From contig NZ_BNJJ01000025.1 in assembly GCF_016587435.1 (NCBI RefSeq), positions 60,349-124,348 on the forward strand: a stretch of 64,000 nt of DNA, in the 5' to 3' direction. The notes under the pieces are model-generated. The model made no database searches and was not told the origin of the DNA. It saw only the letters and a list, made by a program, of their open reading frames with translations. Made by a program: the position numbers and the translations under genes. Each line of letters begins with the position of its first letter. Position 1 is the first letter of the stretch. Below are positions 44,525-55,057 of the stretch, piece after piece. The stretch comes from Dictyobacter formicarum. GTDB taxonomy: Bacteria; Chloroflexota; Ktedonobacteria; Ktedonobacterales; Ktedonobacteraceae.

Positions 44525-45021
44525 GCGTTCTTGTCGACATTGATCACGCGAGGAGCTGACGTGATGATTGTGGTGTCAGTCGGAGTCGTGGGTGGAGCTA
44601 CCTGCTCTGCAACCGGACACGCTTGAGAAACTGATCGAGCAGTCGATGCGAGCGCTTTGACGAAAAAGCGCTTGGCGGACTCGGCATCCCGCGTTGGACT
44701 CAAGAGAAACTCTCGGGTATCGCCATCTGAATCCATGGCACGGTAGAGATACATCCAAACTTTCTTAACCTTGATGTACGTCTCATCGACTTTCCACGAG
44801 TCATTGCAGGCTTTCAGATGCGACCGGGAACGCTTCTCCAGTTCGGGTGCGTAGCGTTGGACCCAGCGATAGACCGTGGTGTGATCGACGTGCAGACCCC
44901 GTTCCATCATCATCTCTTCTACGTCACGATAGCTCAATGCATACCGCAAGTACCAGCGTATGCACAAAAGAATGATCTCAGCTTCAAAGTGACACCATTT
45001 GAACGGACTCGCATTGTTCAT
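44525..45021 (-). pseudogene. IS6 transposase, N-terminal piece
   Basis: MNNASPFKWCHFEAEIILLC, YRDVEEMMMERGLHVDHTTV (helix-turn-helix) and WKVDETYIKVKKVWMYLYRA with the first catalytic Asp, ending VINVDKNAAY with the second. A run of Ser/Thr/Pro (VAPPTTPTDTTIITS) is an unusual insertion between the two. It continues at 42322. Confidence 0.88.
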
Positions 45022-45087
45022 GATGAAGGGCTCCCCTGCGATGCTCCAAATAAAGAAGAGTTTACCATCACCCCTTCATTTGTTGTC

Positions 45088-45385
45088 GATAAAAGAAAAG
45101 GGAGCCAAATGGCAACCTTTGCGAAAGAAAAGGGTACCAGGGGAATGGCGCAAAGGGGGAGTGATAAAGAAAAGGGTACCAGGAGAGGAGCGAGAGCTCC
45201 TTTTTTTGTGGGAGGAAGTAGGTGGAGGGCCGAGGAGGGAAGGAAGGGGGAGAAGAAAGAGAGGGTAGGGGTGAATGGGCAGAGAATGATAAAGATGGAA
45301 TGAGGATTGGTACATATACAAGAGGTGAATGAATATAGAGTAGGATATGGAAAGAGGGGAATGATAAAGAAAAGGTTGCCACTGA
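45088..45385. repeat. IS21 left-end repeats, four copies
   Basis: Related 18-20 bp direct repeats of the form GATAAAGAAAAGGGTACCA begin near 45088 (GATAAAAGAAAAGGGAGCCA), 45123 (GAAAGAAAAGGGTACCAGG), 45163 (GATAAAGAAAAGGGTACCAGG less one base) and 45363 (GATAAAGAAAAGGTTGCCA). IS21 elements carry such multiple repeats as transposase binding sites. Bases 45180-45460 are strongly purine-rich with no gene. Confidence 0.75.
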
Positions 45386-45464
45386 GAGGGATAGTGTGTA
45401 TGATAAGATGTAATACGAGTAAAAGATAAAAATGGGATAGTAGTATGGAGGAAGAGAGATGGCG

Positions 45465-45875
45465 ATGGGAGCGGAGGAGAAAGAGACGATTCGGCGAGCG
45501 TAGTATGTGGAGCGCAAGAGTGTGCGTCAGATTGCGAGAGAGGGAGGCAGGAGTCGGAAGGCGATCAGGCAGGTGGTGGAGAACGAGGGCAGGGGGGTGA
45601 AGGGAGAGCAGGGGAAGAAGAGAGGCCGGCGGGGGGAGTCGGTGTATGAGCCGTATCGCAGGCGTGTGGAGGAGTTGTTGGAGGAGCAGGAGAAGTTGCC
45701 GGTGAAGCAAAGATATACGGCAGCCAAGATGTATGAGGTGATTCGAGAGGAGGGATATGGAGGGTGTGAGTCAAGGGTGCGGCAGGAGGTGGGGAAGTGG
45801 AAGCACCGTGGGGAATATGGGGAGGTGTATGTGCCCTTGAGCTATGAGCCAGGGGAGGATGCGCAATGTGACTGG
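45465..45875 (+). pseudogene. istA: IstA transposase, exon 1 with an in-frame TAG
   Basis: From ATG 45465: MGAEEKETIRRA, TAG (45501-45503), then YVERKSVRQIAREGGRSRKA, the helix-turn-helix of IstA. The frame continues with GEYGEVYVPLSYEPGEDAQC then DW, where the first catalytic Asp lies, and stops at a group II intron (45876). The TAG replaces a Tyr codon expected in RRAYYVERKSV. A shortened protein could start at GTG 45507. Confidence 0.88.
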
Positions 45876-48366
45876 GTGCGCCGTGTCGGTGCATATGAAA
45901 TACCCGTGTAACACGGGAGAGGAAGGGGGTAAACAACCTCTAGGACATCCAACCAACCTGGAGCGGAAACGCAAAGGGGAAAACAGCATGTTGGAAACGC
46001 GGAGAACCCTTGAAGGCATGTAAAGAGTTGCTCTGCAAGTCCTGTGTGCATGGTGAAGCTGGCCAATTGCTAAACCTGAGTTCTCGCATGATGATCACTT
46101 GCATCCGTTAAAACCATGCCTGAAAGAACGACATCGGAAAAGCATGAGACCCCAGTCCTCATGATAACACCCCCTCCGATGAATGGCGGGTAATGAACCC
46201 GATGGAGAACAAACGGGCACCTAAACACACTACACGTTTCATATGCGCAAAAGCGGGATCGCCTACGGGTGCGATACCTATGGCGACGGAACCCCCATAC
46301 GAGACTTCAAGGGAACAATGACGATCCTAAGAGGTCAAAGGGGCAGCCCTCGAAGGAGGGCCAGATTATGTGAAGGATACCCACATAAAGGGAAGGTATC
46401 AAAGAAGTTTCTAACGCATGGAGGTATGCGAAATGCAGGGAACCGAAGAGCTTTTAGGACTTCTCCGTGAACGCGGCAAGCGGGGCTTGCCGATCAAGCG
46501 CGTCTATCGAATGTTGTACAACACAAATCTGTACCTTTCGGCCTACGGTCGCGTGTACCGCAACGCTGGCGCGATGACGCCCGGTGTGACGGACGAAACG
46601 GCTGACGGCACTTCACTGGAAACCTTTGAGGCCATCATTACTGCACTGAAGCAGGAACGATACCAATGGCAACCAGCGCGAAGAACCTACATCTTGAAAA
46701 AGAACGGGAAAAAGAGACCGCTCGGCATACCTGTATGGAGCGACAAGCTCTTAGCTGAGGTTATGAGAATGATCCTGAACGCCTACTTTGATGGGACATT
46801 CAGTGAACACTCTCACGGCTTCCGTGAAGGACGGGGATGTCATACGGCTCTCCGAGAAGTTTACCGGATCTGGCAAGGCACAGTTTGGATCATCGAGGGC
46901 GACATCGCCGACTGTTTCGGCTCCCTCGACCATAACCTCATCATTTCGGCGCTCGCCGAACACATCCAGGATGGGCGATTTCTCAATCTCGTCAAAAAGC
47001 TGCTCGACGCAGGATACCTTGAGAACTGGAAACTCAACAACACTTTCAGTGGAGTCCCACAAGGAAGCATCTTGAGTCCAATTCTCTCCAATATTCTGCT
47101 CTCGAAACTGGACAGGTTTGTGGAAACAGAACTCATCCCCGAATACACCAGAGGGAAGAAGAAAAGGCCAAATCAGGAATACAACCGCCTGATGAAGCGG
47201 GCCTGCAAACGACACAACAGAGGACAGAAGGAGGCTGCCCACAAGATCAAGCAACAGGAGCAAAATCTTCCCTCCATCGATCCCCAGGACCCCGGCTTTC
47301 GACGACTGAGGTATGTAAGGTACGCAGATGATTTCGCCCTGTCTTTTGTTGGCCCCAAGGAAGAAGCAGAAGCTATCAAACAACGGCTCCGAATATTTCT
47401 GCTTGAAGAACTCAAGCTCAACCTCTCGGATGAGAAGACGTTGATTACCCACACACGGGATCGCGCTGCCAATTTCCTTAATTACGAAATCACCACCTTA
47501 CACTGTGACACCAAGTAAACCCGTGACAAGAACGGAAGAAAAGGCCGAAGCATCAATGGAGGCATCGGCCTGAAAGTACCCAAAAAAGTCGTTGAAGACA
47601 AATGCAAGCGGTATATGCGCAAGGGAAAACCCACGCATCGAGCAGAGCTGCTCAACGAGAGTGATTTCACCATCGTGGCGACCTACCAGCTTGAATATCG
47701 GGGATTGGTCAATTACTACCGGATGGCCTACAACCTTTACACGCTCAGCAAGCTCAAATGGGTGATGGAACAATCACTCACGAAGACGTTAGCGAGCAAA
47801 CACAAAATACCGGTCAGTAAGGTGTACAAGAAGTACAAAGCGGAAATCGATGTTGAGGGGAAGAAATACAAAGGATTGCAAGTCACGGTCTCGCGTGAAG
47901 GTAAAAAGCCACTCGTAGCCACCTGGGGAGGCATCCCCCTTACCTGGGATGTCACCGCACCTATTGAGGACGAAATGAAGCAATACGCCTGGAAACGGTC
48001 GGAATTGGAGCGACGACTCCTGGCCCAAACCTGTGAACAATGCGGAGCAACCCGCATGACCGCTAAGATAGAGGTGCATCACATACGGGCACTGAAAGAT
48101 CTGAACAAGTATGCAGGTCGAGAGAAGCCGCAATGGGTCCAAATCATGGCCGCCCGCCAGAGAAAAACGCTCGTCCTCTGCCATACCTGCCATATGGATA
48201 TTCAACATGGACGCCCACACAGACGCAACAAGGTATCACGCTCACGGACAGGAGAAACCTGATGATGCTGGAAAGCCCGGTGCGTGGAAAGCGCGCACGC
48301 CGGGTTTGGAGGGAGCCGGTCAGAAAAAGGAGCAGCAATGTCACCTTCGCTGGCTGGCTACCCTAC
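45876..48366 (+). mobile_element. Group II intron inside istA
   Basis: Starts GTGCGCCGTGTCGG and ends GGCTACCCTAC with terminal AY. Domain V is near 48268-48318 (GAAAGCCCGGTGCGTGGAAA and CCGGGTTTGG). Removing it joins TGT GAC TGG to GGA GAA GCG, giving the normal IstA sequence QCDWGEAVVVL. It is about 2.5 kb with its protein gene in domain IV. Confidence 0.95.
46433..48262 (+). pseudogene. Group II intron reverse transcriptase/maturase with one in-frame stop
   Basis: Starts MQGTEELLGLLRERGKRGLP with GGAGG eight bases upstream. The RT domain has RRTYILKKNGKKRPLGIPVW, HGFREGRGCHTALREVYRIW, FSGVPQGSILSPILSNILLS and LRYVRYADDFALSFVGPK with catalytic YADD. A TAA at 47516-47518 interrupts, and the same frame continues TRDKNGRKGRSINGGIGLKV. 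The maturase region and an HNH domain (LAQTCEQCGATRMTAKIEVH, LVLCHTCHMDIQ) follow. Apart from this single codon the protein is complete at about 609 residues. Confidence 0.9.
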
Positions 48367-49485
48367 GGAGAAGCGGTGGTGGTGCTGGGTGGGAGAGAGG
48401 TGAAGGTCCAGGTATTTGTGCTGCGTATGTGTTACTCGCGCAAATTGTACGTGCAAGCGTTTCCGACGCAGCGGCTGGAATGTTTTTTGCAAGGGCATAT
48501 GGACGCCTTTGCGTACTTTGGAGGGGTGCCGCAGCGGATTAGCTATGATAATGTGGCGACGGCAGTGCATGTGAGCCATGAGGGAAGGGAACGGCAGCGA
48601 GAGGAGACGCGGAGTTTTGTGGGATTGCGGAGCCACTATCTCTTTGAGGCGCGTTTTTGTACACCTTTTGCGCCCCAGGAAAAGGGAGGAGTAGAGAATG
48701 GGGTGGGATATATGCGGGAACGGATGTTTGTGCCGCTGCCGCGGGTGAAAAGCTATGAGGAGTTGAATGGGCTGTTGCGCAAGCGGTGTGATCGGGAAAA
48801 TGAGCGGAAGGTGAGAGGGGAAAAGAGATCGATAGGGGAGATGTGGGAGGAAGAACGTGGGCAGTTGCGAGCGGTGCCGGAGGGAGGCTATGAGTGTGCG
48901 GAGATACGGGAGGCGAGGGTGATGCCCTATAGTCAGGTGATCTTTGAGACGAATCGCTATTCGTTGCCGGTAAAGCGAGGTCGAGAGCGGGTGACGGTGA
49001 AGGCGTATGCGTTTCAGGTGGAGATGGTGGAGGGAGTGAAGGTGCTCGCGCGCCACGAGCGCAGTTATGAGCGAGAGGAAGATGTGCTGGATCCGCTGCA
49101 TTATGTGGCATTGATCAAGCAGAAGCCAGGGTCGTTTGAGCATGCCTTGCCATGAAAGAAGTGGAAGAAGCAGTGGCCAGACTGTTATGGCGAGCTGTTA
49201 AAAAGGCTGCGGGAGAAGTGGCCGGAGGGGAAAGGAGTGAAAGAGTTCCTGGGGATTTTAGCGTTGCATCGGAGGTATTCAGCCCGGGTGATCGAAATGG
49301 CGATCAGACAGGCGTTGGTCTATGGGTGTGTGCATCTGGATGGGGTGAATCATTGCCTGTCTGAGTTGCTGGGGAGGGAGCCTGAGGGGAGCAAGAACGG
49401 AGAGAAGGAGAGAGGAGAAGAGGGAGGCACGGGGCAAGGTATCGATTTGGCGAGGTATGAGGCGATTGTGTCAAGCCGGTGGTAG
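48367..49485 (+). pseudogene. istA: IstA transposase, exon 2 with TGA near the C-terminus
   Basis: Continues GEAVVVLGGREVKVQVFVLR, then FAYFGGVPQRISYDNVATAV (second Asp), FCTPFAPQEKGGVENGVGYM with the catalytic Glu, and the C-terminal part. At 49153-49155 TGA stands where Trp is expected (LP*KKWKKQWPDC); the frame stays open to 49485 with the normal ending VKEFLGILALHRRYSARVIE. Together with the exon 1 TAG, IstA is inactivated twice. Confidence 0.88.
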
Positions 49486-49497
49486 AGGAGGGAAGGG

Positions 49498-49836
49498 ATG
49501 ACGCAGAAAGCGTTACTGGAGGAGTATTTGGGGCAGCTGCGGTTGCCAACGTTTATTCAGAACTATGAGCAGTATGCCCAAGATGCCTCGCGAGGAGACT
49601 CGACGCCTGAGCAGTACCTGTTGGCGTTGTGTGAGGCAGAGATGGCGCAACGGAAAGTGAACCGGATCGAGCGAGCGATTGCAGGGGCGAAATTTCCGGT
49701 GATCAAGGATTTGTCGGGGTTTGATTTTCAGCAGGTAGGAGGGATCAGCAAGGCGCGTGTGTTGGATCTGGCGCAGGGAGGATATATTGAAAAAGCAGAA
49801 ACCATTGTCTTGATAGGCAATCCTGGGCTTGGAAAG
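49498..49836 (+). pseudogene. istB: IstB ATPase, exon 1
   Basis: 113 codons, MTQKALLEEYLGQLRLPTFI to TIVLIGNPGLGK, which ends precisely inside the Walker A motif. The next residues TH lie at 54283 after a group II intron. AGGGATG-type spacing from GAGGGAAGGG serves as ribosome binding site. IstB is the AAA+ helper that selects targets for IstA. Confidence 0.92.
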
Positions 49837-50364
49837 GTGCGCCGCACGACGGGGTAAGCGATTGCGCGAGACGTGCCACTGGTTGAAGAGATACCAGTGA
49901 GAGCAACTGACTGACCGAAAGGAGAAATCTGACACGGAACCATAGCATGTCAGTAACGGGATGGACTGAGAAGTCGTGTATCAGCGTCGCATCCCTAGCT
50001 CTGGATGACAAGGGTAAAGCTGCATTGCTTCAAGTCTAGTAACATGTTGGAGACCAGTCCCTCTCTTGATACCACGACTGATATCAAGCCCTGACGACAC
50101 CATCTTAGTCTTTCCGAGGTGCGAAATCTTCTCGTCAGGAACACGATCAATGAGATCGACCACGTTACGAACGGACACCCTACCTTATCCTGATAACGTT
50201 GCTTACGACTGTACTGCGGGATCGTCTGTCAGGCGCGAGCCTCATGACGACGGAGACGCCATAGTAGTCGGTGGAGACACGGCCACCCAGGGCGATTGGG
50301 AAAGCCAATTACAGGGCGAAGGGCGTCAGGAACAATCCGCTTGACGGGTATGAAAGGTATGCGA

Positions 50365-51005
50365 ATGCAGACTGCCGATCAAATTCTTCAGGCAATACGA
50401 AAACTGGGAGAACAACGACAACCGTTGACCCGCATCTATCGCTGCATGTACAACCCACAGCTGTATCTTGCAGCCTACCACAAAATCTCCCGTAATCAGG
50501 GAGCGCTCACGCCGGGAAGTACAAATGATACGGCTGATGGAATGAGCCTGAAACGGATTTGCAAGATCATCAACGAATTGCGATATGAACGGTTCCGCTT
50601 TCATCCGGCCCGACGCATTCGCATCCCAAAGAAGAGCGGAGGAACACGACCACTGGGGCTCCCCAATTTCACGGAAAAGCTGGTACAGGAAGTCCTGCGA
50701 ATGCTCCTGGAAGCCTATTACGAACCTCGTTTCCGAGAAAGCTCACATGGTTTTCGCACAGGACGAGGCTGTCACACAGCCCTTACCCAGGTCCACCAGC
50801 AGTTCCAGGGAGCATCATGGCTCATCGAAGGAGATATCAAGGGATGTTTTGATGCCATTGACCATCAGAAGTTGATGGATATTCTCGCATGTGACATCAA
50901 GGATGGCCGATTACTCAATCTCATCCGTATGAGCCTGGATGCAGGCGTATTGGAAGACTGGACCTATCAGCGAACCTACAGTGGTACCCCCAGGGCGGGG
51001 TACTC
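50365..51005 (+). pseudogene. Intron reverse transcriptase, N-terminal half
   Basis: MQTADQILQAIRKLGEQRQP, RRIRIPKKSGGTRPLGLPNF, SSHGFRTGRGCHTALTQVHQ and GDIKGCFDAIDHQKLMDILA (RT1-RT3). At the RT4 motif a one-base deletion turns the expected TPQGGVLTP frame into TPRAGYSR (50985-51010). Beyond it lies the inserted element. The catalytic YADD is in the other half. Confidence 0.88.
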
Positions 51006-52643
51006 ACGCCTCCTACAATGTTGCAAATTTTGAGGACGAGAATCTGATGGGTTTGATGGCGTGTTGGGGCTAATACGAAAGACCACGTTCACCTTCTCCT
51101 GATCAATTTCGACGCGTTTCACCAGCGTGCGGATCATCTCGCGACGCGTGAGCCAATCGGCGTTGTGAAGCCCCTGGTTCACCTTCGTCGAAAATGTTTC
51201 TAAACGTCCAATAATTACCTGCAACTCCTGCTCTAAACTCTCCTGATCCTGAATTTGTTGTACCTGTTCTTCGAGTTGTCTGACACGTTCACGCATGCGT
51301 GTGATCCTGGGATCAAATTCTGTTTTGTCAATGACTCCTTCGGCATAACTATCGATCAGACGCGCAATGCCCTGTCGCAATCGTCCCAGGTTCGTCTGGA
51401 GCCCTTTCAATTCTGGTGCCACCTGCGCTGTTTGCACTTGCTGCCGATATTCATGGGCTAATCGTGTCGGATCCACCAGCAATCGGCACACTTCCAGCCA
51501 CACGGCTTCATCAACGAGATCGGTGCGCAGTTGCTTGTTCCAGCACAAGCGTTCGCCTCCGAAGCGGTAGGCATCCGAGCCAATGCAACGATAATAGGCG
51601 TAGGCCCGCTCATGTCCTTTTCGTGCAGCTGGGCTAATCGCTTTCCCGTAATAAGCGTATCCGCAACACCCACAGACCAGCAAGCCCTGTAACAAGTAGC
51701 GTGCTCCACGCTTTCCAATGCGAGCACGTTGCCGATTCTCTTGCAGTTGCTCTTGGACGCTTTCAAAGAGATCCTCGCTGATCAGCGCTGGAACGGGAAT
51801 TGACATCCACTGTTCAGGAGAAACCTCTTGCGTACTCACTGCTCGTTTGGGTTGCATGAGACGCCCTCGCTGTGCTCGTAAACGTGGTCGCAGTGGTTCC
51901 ACGCTCGTTTTTCCGAAAGCGGCCATTCCCTTGTAGGCCGGGTTTTTGAGCATATCGCAGACCGTCTTACGATCCCAGACCGTTTTGCCGGTCCTCGTTT
52001 GTTCTTTGGCCACCGTTAACCGACGACACACCTCACCAATGGAACAGCGATCGTGCCCGACCCAGCTGAAGATCTGACGAACGACGCGCGCCTCCTCCAG
52101 GAGGATATCGAAGCGTGCTTCACCTGCTCCCTCATGTTTGCCAATATACCGATAGCCATAGGGTGCGGCACTTAAGACGCTCACCATGCCCACCTGGGCA
52201 GCGTGCCGCTTGCCACGCCGACTGCGCTCCATGATCTTGGCCCGCTCATATTCGGAGATCATGCCCTGCACTTGTAACAAGAGGTGATCTTCCGGGGTCT
52301 GTCCAACTTCTCGATTGAGGAAATTGACCTCAACCCCCGCTCGGAGAAACTCTTCCAGCAGGAGCACCTGATGGGCATAGTTGCGCGCGAAGCGATCGGG
52401 ACAGAGCACATAGAGCCGATCAATACCTCCCGCAGCCGCCACATCGCGCAGTCGCTCCAAAGCCGGACGGATGAGGGTAGCGCCACTGTAGCCGTTATCG
52501 ATAAACTCATGCTCCTTGGGAAGCGACAAACCCTGGGTATGGACATAGGCACGCAGTTCGCTCACCTGGCTCTCAATGGTTCTGGCCTCGCTTTGCTGCT
52601 CGCAGGAAACACGAGCATAGATGGCCACTTGCAGATCATTCAT
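50976..52643 (-). CDS. Large serine recombinase
   Basis: 555 residues. The resolvase domain has VAIYARVSCEQQSEARTIES with the nucleophilic Ser near residue 13, FIDNGYSGATLIRPALERLR and LYVLCPDRFARNYAHQVLLL. A Recombinase domain follows (YKGMAAFGKTSVEPL), then a zinc ribbon (LLVCGCCGYAYYGKAISP) and a long coiled coil (residues 400-500). ATG 52643 overlaps the stop of the small upstream ORF (ATGA). The last 12 codons run into the interrupted intron gene. It integrates and excises its own element. Confidence 0.92.
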   Translation of the reverse strand: MNDLQVAIYARVSCEQQSEARTIESQVSELRAYVHTQGLSLPKEHEFIDNGYSGATLIRPALERLRDVAAAGGIDRLYVLCPDRFARNYAHQVLLLEEFLRAGVEVNFLNREVGQTPEDHLLLQVQGMISEYERAKIMERSRRGKRHAAQVGMVSVLSAAPYGYRYIGKHEGAGEARFDILLEEARVVRQIFSWVGHDRCSIGEVCRRLTVAKEQTRTGKTVWDRKTVCDMLKNPAYKGMAAFGKTSVEPLRPRLRAQRGRLMQPKRAVSTQEVSPEQWMSIPVPALISEDLFESVQEQLQENRQRARIGKRGARYLLQGLLVCGCCGYAYYGKAISPAARKGHERAYAYYRCIGSDAYRFGGERLCWNKQLRTDLVDEAVWLEVCRLLVDPTRLAHEYRQQVQTAQVAPELKGLQTNLGRLRQGIARLIDSYAEGVIDKTEFDPRITRMRERVRQLEEQVQQIQDQESLEQELQVIIGRLETFSTKVNQGLHNADWLTRREMIRTLVKRVEIDQEKVNVVFRISPNTPSNPSDSRPQNLQHCRRREYPALGVPL

Positions 52644-53005
52644 GAGTGTTTCCTTTCTCCCAGCGGGTCCTGCATTTGAGCTGAGATCGGCGTGGTGTCC
52701 ACGGGTGTCAACAATCGTCGCCTTGGCAGGGGAAGGAGGAAACTGTAGGCGTGATGCAGCACCTGATGTTCTTCACGGTTGGGTTCAAACATGATGTGCA
52801 CCTCCAACGTCATCGGATGTTTGCGAGCGCGTCTGGTCATGATGATCTCCTTGACCTCGCGTCCCTGTATCTTCCACTTGATGCACATTGCAATCAAGGG
52901 GTGCACCATGGAAGCCTTGTCCGTAGGCGGCACACAGTTGAGTTCGTGGGATCGCTCTCTGATACACGAAACTCAGAACCTTTTTGGCAACATTGTAGGA
53001 GGCGT
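51006..53005 (-). mobile_element. Serine-recombinase element with 19-bp inverted ends, inside an intron ORF
   Basis: Perfect 19-bp inverted repeats ACGCCTCCTACAATGTTGC (51006-51024) and complement (52987-53005) bracket the recombinase and its small partner ORF. Inverted ends are not expected for serine-recombinase elements. The outer part of the right repeat also encodes GG of the intron protein's GGVLSP. Boundaries are therefore tentative. Confidence 0.6.
52640..52840 (-). CDS. Small accessory protein translationally coupled to the serine recombinase
   Basis: 66 residues from ATG 52840 (AAGGAG six bases upstream): MTRRARKHPMTLEVHIMFEP then NREEHQVLHHAYSFLLPLPR. Its stop overlaps the recombinase ATG. 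A different small ORF in the same position precedes the recombinase at 55054, suggesting a directionality or control factor (inference). No family recognised. Confidence 0.65.
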   Translation of the reverse strand: MTRRARKHPMTLEVHIMFEPNREEHQVLHHAYSFLLPLPRRRLLTPVDTTPISAQMQDPLGERKHS

Positions 53006-54245
53006 GCTGAGTCCACTCCTCGCCAATATTTACCTGCACAATCTCGACACGTTCATCGAAGATACGCTCATCCCGCAATATACGCGAGGAAAGAAGCGGA
53101 AGCGAAACCCAGCGTATCGACACCTTGAATGGAAGATACGTGATGCCAGGACGCGTCAGGACTGGCAGGCGGTTGAGCGCTTTCAGCAAGAGCGCCGTTC
53201 TTACCCATCGCTGGATACGCACGACCCAGATTACCGGAGGCTCTCCTTTGTCCGCTATGCCGACGACTTTTTGCTTGCCTTCATTGGACCAAAGGTAGAA
53301 GCAGAAGCGATCAAAGAAACCATCGGAACGTACCTACGCGACCGACTCCATCTCACGATGAGCGCAGAGAAGACCCTCATTACCCATGCTCGTACCGAAC
53401 AGGCTCGCTTTCTCGGATACGTCATCAGTATCTTCCATGCCGATGACAAACTGACACGGCGGCCTTCTGGCGCAAAGATGCGCAGCATCAACGGTGGAGT
53501 GCGTCTTGGCCTGCCTCCTGGGCTCATTAATCGCATCACGACCGAGTACAAACACCATGGAAAGGTCATCAGCGAAAAGCGGCTCACAGAATGGTCAGAT
53601 GCCTACATCATAGACACCTATCAACAACGGTTCCGAGGACTTGCTGAATACTACAAGTTCGCGGTTGATCGATGTCACTTGAGTTCGGTCAAACACATCA
53701 TGCAAATTGCTTTGGTGAAAACGCTCGCCCAAAAACTGAATATCAGTGCCAGTAAGGTGTATGAACGCTATCGCGGAGTACAGATGGTAAATGACTACGA
53801 GTACAAGACGCTTCAGGTAAAGGTGTCCACCCGGAACGGAGAACGCACATTTACCTGGGGTGCCATCCCCCTCCAAGCCATGAAACCAGGAAACGTCCCG
53901 ATTGCTGACACCAAACCAGTGATGTTTTGGAAAAGCCGCTCTGATCTTATCACTCGGCTCCTGGCAGACACGTGCGAACTCTGCGGTTCTCATGAGAACT
54001 GTCAGGTGCATCACGCGCACAAACTTGTCGATCTGAAGAAGCGGTGGGCAGGTCGACGAGAGAAACCAGAATGGGTAAAACGGATGATTACGTTGCGTCG
54101 AAAGACGCTGGTCGTCTGTATGCCATGTCACCGAGCGATTCACGCGGGAAAGCTTGTTCTCTCACAACGTAGCAGTGATGTTCTGGAGAGCCGGATGAGC
54201 CGAAAGGTTCAAGTCCGGTTCGGAGGGGGGCGCAGTGAAACCTAA
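52998..54245 (+). pseudogene. Intron reverse transcriptase, C-terminal half
   Basis: Resumes at GGVLSPLLANIYLHNLDTFI, then LSFVRYADDFLLAFIGPK with the catalytic YADD, the maturase region (LAEYYKFAVDRCHLSSVKHI) and HNH domain (LADTCELCGSHENCQVHHAH, LVVCMPCHRAIHAGKL). It ends inside domain V as VQVRFGGGRSET. The upstream reading frame to 52779 belongs to the inserted element. Confidence 0.88.
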
Positions 54246-54282
54246 TACAGCAATGTATCAAGGCGCACGGCGCCTACCCTAC

Positions 54283-54582
54283 ACGCATGTTGCCACAGGA
54301 CTGGGAATGGCGGCGTGCCGTCAGGGAAGGCGGGTGAGATTTTATGGAGCGGCCAGCGTAGTCAATGAACTGCTGATGGCGCAGAAAGAGCTGCGGTTGA
54401 CGCGGATGCTGGGGCAACTGAGGAAATTGGATGTGCTTATTTTGGATGAGCTGGGATTTATCCCATTCACGAAAGACGGAGCGCATCTTTTATTTCAAAT
54501 GTGCTCAGAGCTCTACGAAAAAGTCTCGATCATCATCACGACAAATGTACGTTTTGCCGATTGGAATAGCGTCTTTGGAGAA
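54283..54582 (+). pseudogene. istB: IstB ATPase, middle part
   Basis: THVATGLGMAACRQGRRVRF, then LRKLDVLILDELGFIPF (Walker B LILDE) and VSIIITTNVRFADWNSVFGE with sensor 1. It is cut after GGA GAA at the core of the second serine-recombinase element and continues at 57145. The present frame runs 10 codons into the insert, to the stop at 54610-54612. Confidence 0.92.
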
Positions 54583-55057
54583 TCAAATACAGCAAGATAC
54601 CCCACTCTGTGAAGCGTTATCCGGTGAGGTCACAATTACTGATCCGACGCATCCCCTGTACGGCCAAACCCTTCCGTGTATTTCCGTACGAGTCCATCGG
54701 AGCAAAACCCATGTGACAGTGCTTCTGCCAACAGGAAGACGCCGCTCTGTTCCTCGGTCAGTAACTGATCTGGAGCATCCGGGAGAAGAAATCGCCAATG
54801 ATCCCCCCTTGCCTGTGATCTCGATGCGCACTATCCTTCCTCTAGCACACTTTGTGCTCCGACTCAAGCAGGCAAAGGAGGAAAGGCATGCAGAGCAGCA
54901 AGCTGAGAGCAGCCAATCAGACGATCCAGATACTACCCATTCCGGCCACCATCTGGTACCAGCTTCCCCAAAGCCACCAGCAGCAACTCGCCCATCTGGT
55001 CGCTCAACTTATTCAGCGCGCGAGAGCCGCTACCAAAGACAAGGAGCCACACCATGA
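54583..55057 (+). CDS. DUF5372-like accessory protein of the serine-recombinase element
   Basis: The open frame reads EVTITDPTHPLYGQTLPCIS, SVRVHRSKTHVTVLLPTGRR then RSVPRSVTDLEHPGEEIAND. The 'HPLYGQ...V' pattern resembles the DUF5372 proteins found next to recombinases (recognised from memory). No proper start codon lies inside the element in this frame, so expression may depend on upstream translation or a rare start. The last 55 codons overlap the next ORF. Confidence 0.5.

Larger units (their letters stand above)
41974..45021 (-). mobile_element. IS6-family element split by an IS481-like element
   Basis: The end GGTTGTGTTGCAAG at 41974 is a typical IS6 tip. The opposite tip is not found beyond 45021, so that end is probably lost. 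Its transposase is in two pieces at 42035-42322 and 44525-45021, separated by the element at 42323-44519. Confidence 0.8.
49837..54282 (+). mobile_element. Group II intron inside istB, disrupted by a serine-recombinase element
   Basis: Starts GTGCGCCGCACGACGGGG and ends CGCCTACCCTAC. Domain V is near 54186-54225 (GAGCCGGATGAGCCGAAAGG then TCCGGTTCGG). Removing it joins GGA AAG to ACG CAT, completing Walker A as GNPGLGKTH. The encoded protein is split at about 51005/52998. Confidence 0.93.

Noticed and set aside
45088..45385. Possible CRISPR-like array
   Set aside because: Only four degenerate copies with unequal spacing, at the position of IS21 terminal repeats, and no cas genes.
45018..45710. 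Minus-strand Leu/Pro-rich frame of 230 codons
   Set aside because: Low-complexity product of purine-rich DNA; overlaps istA and IS ends.
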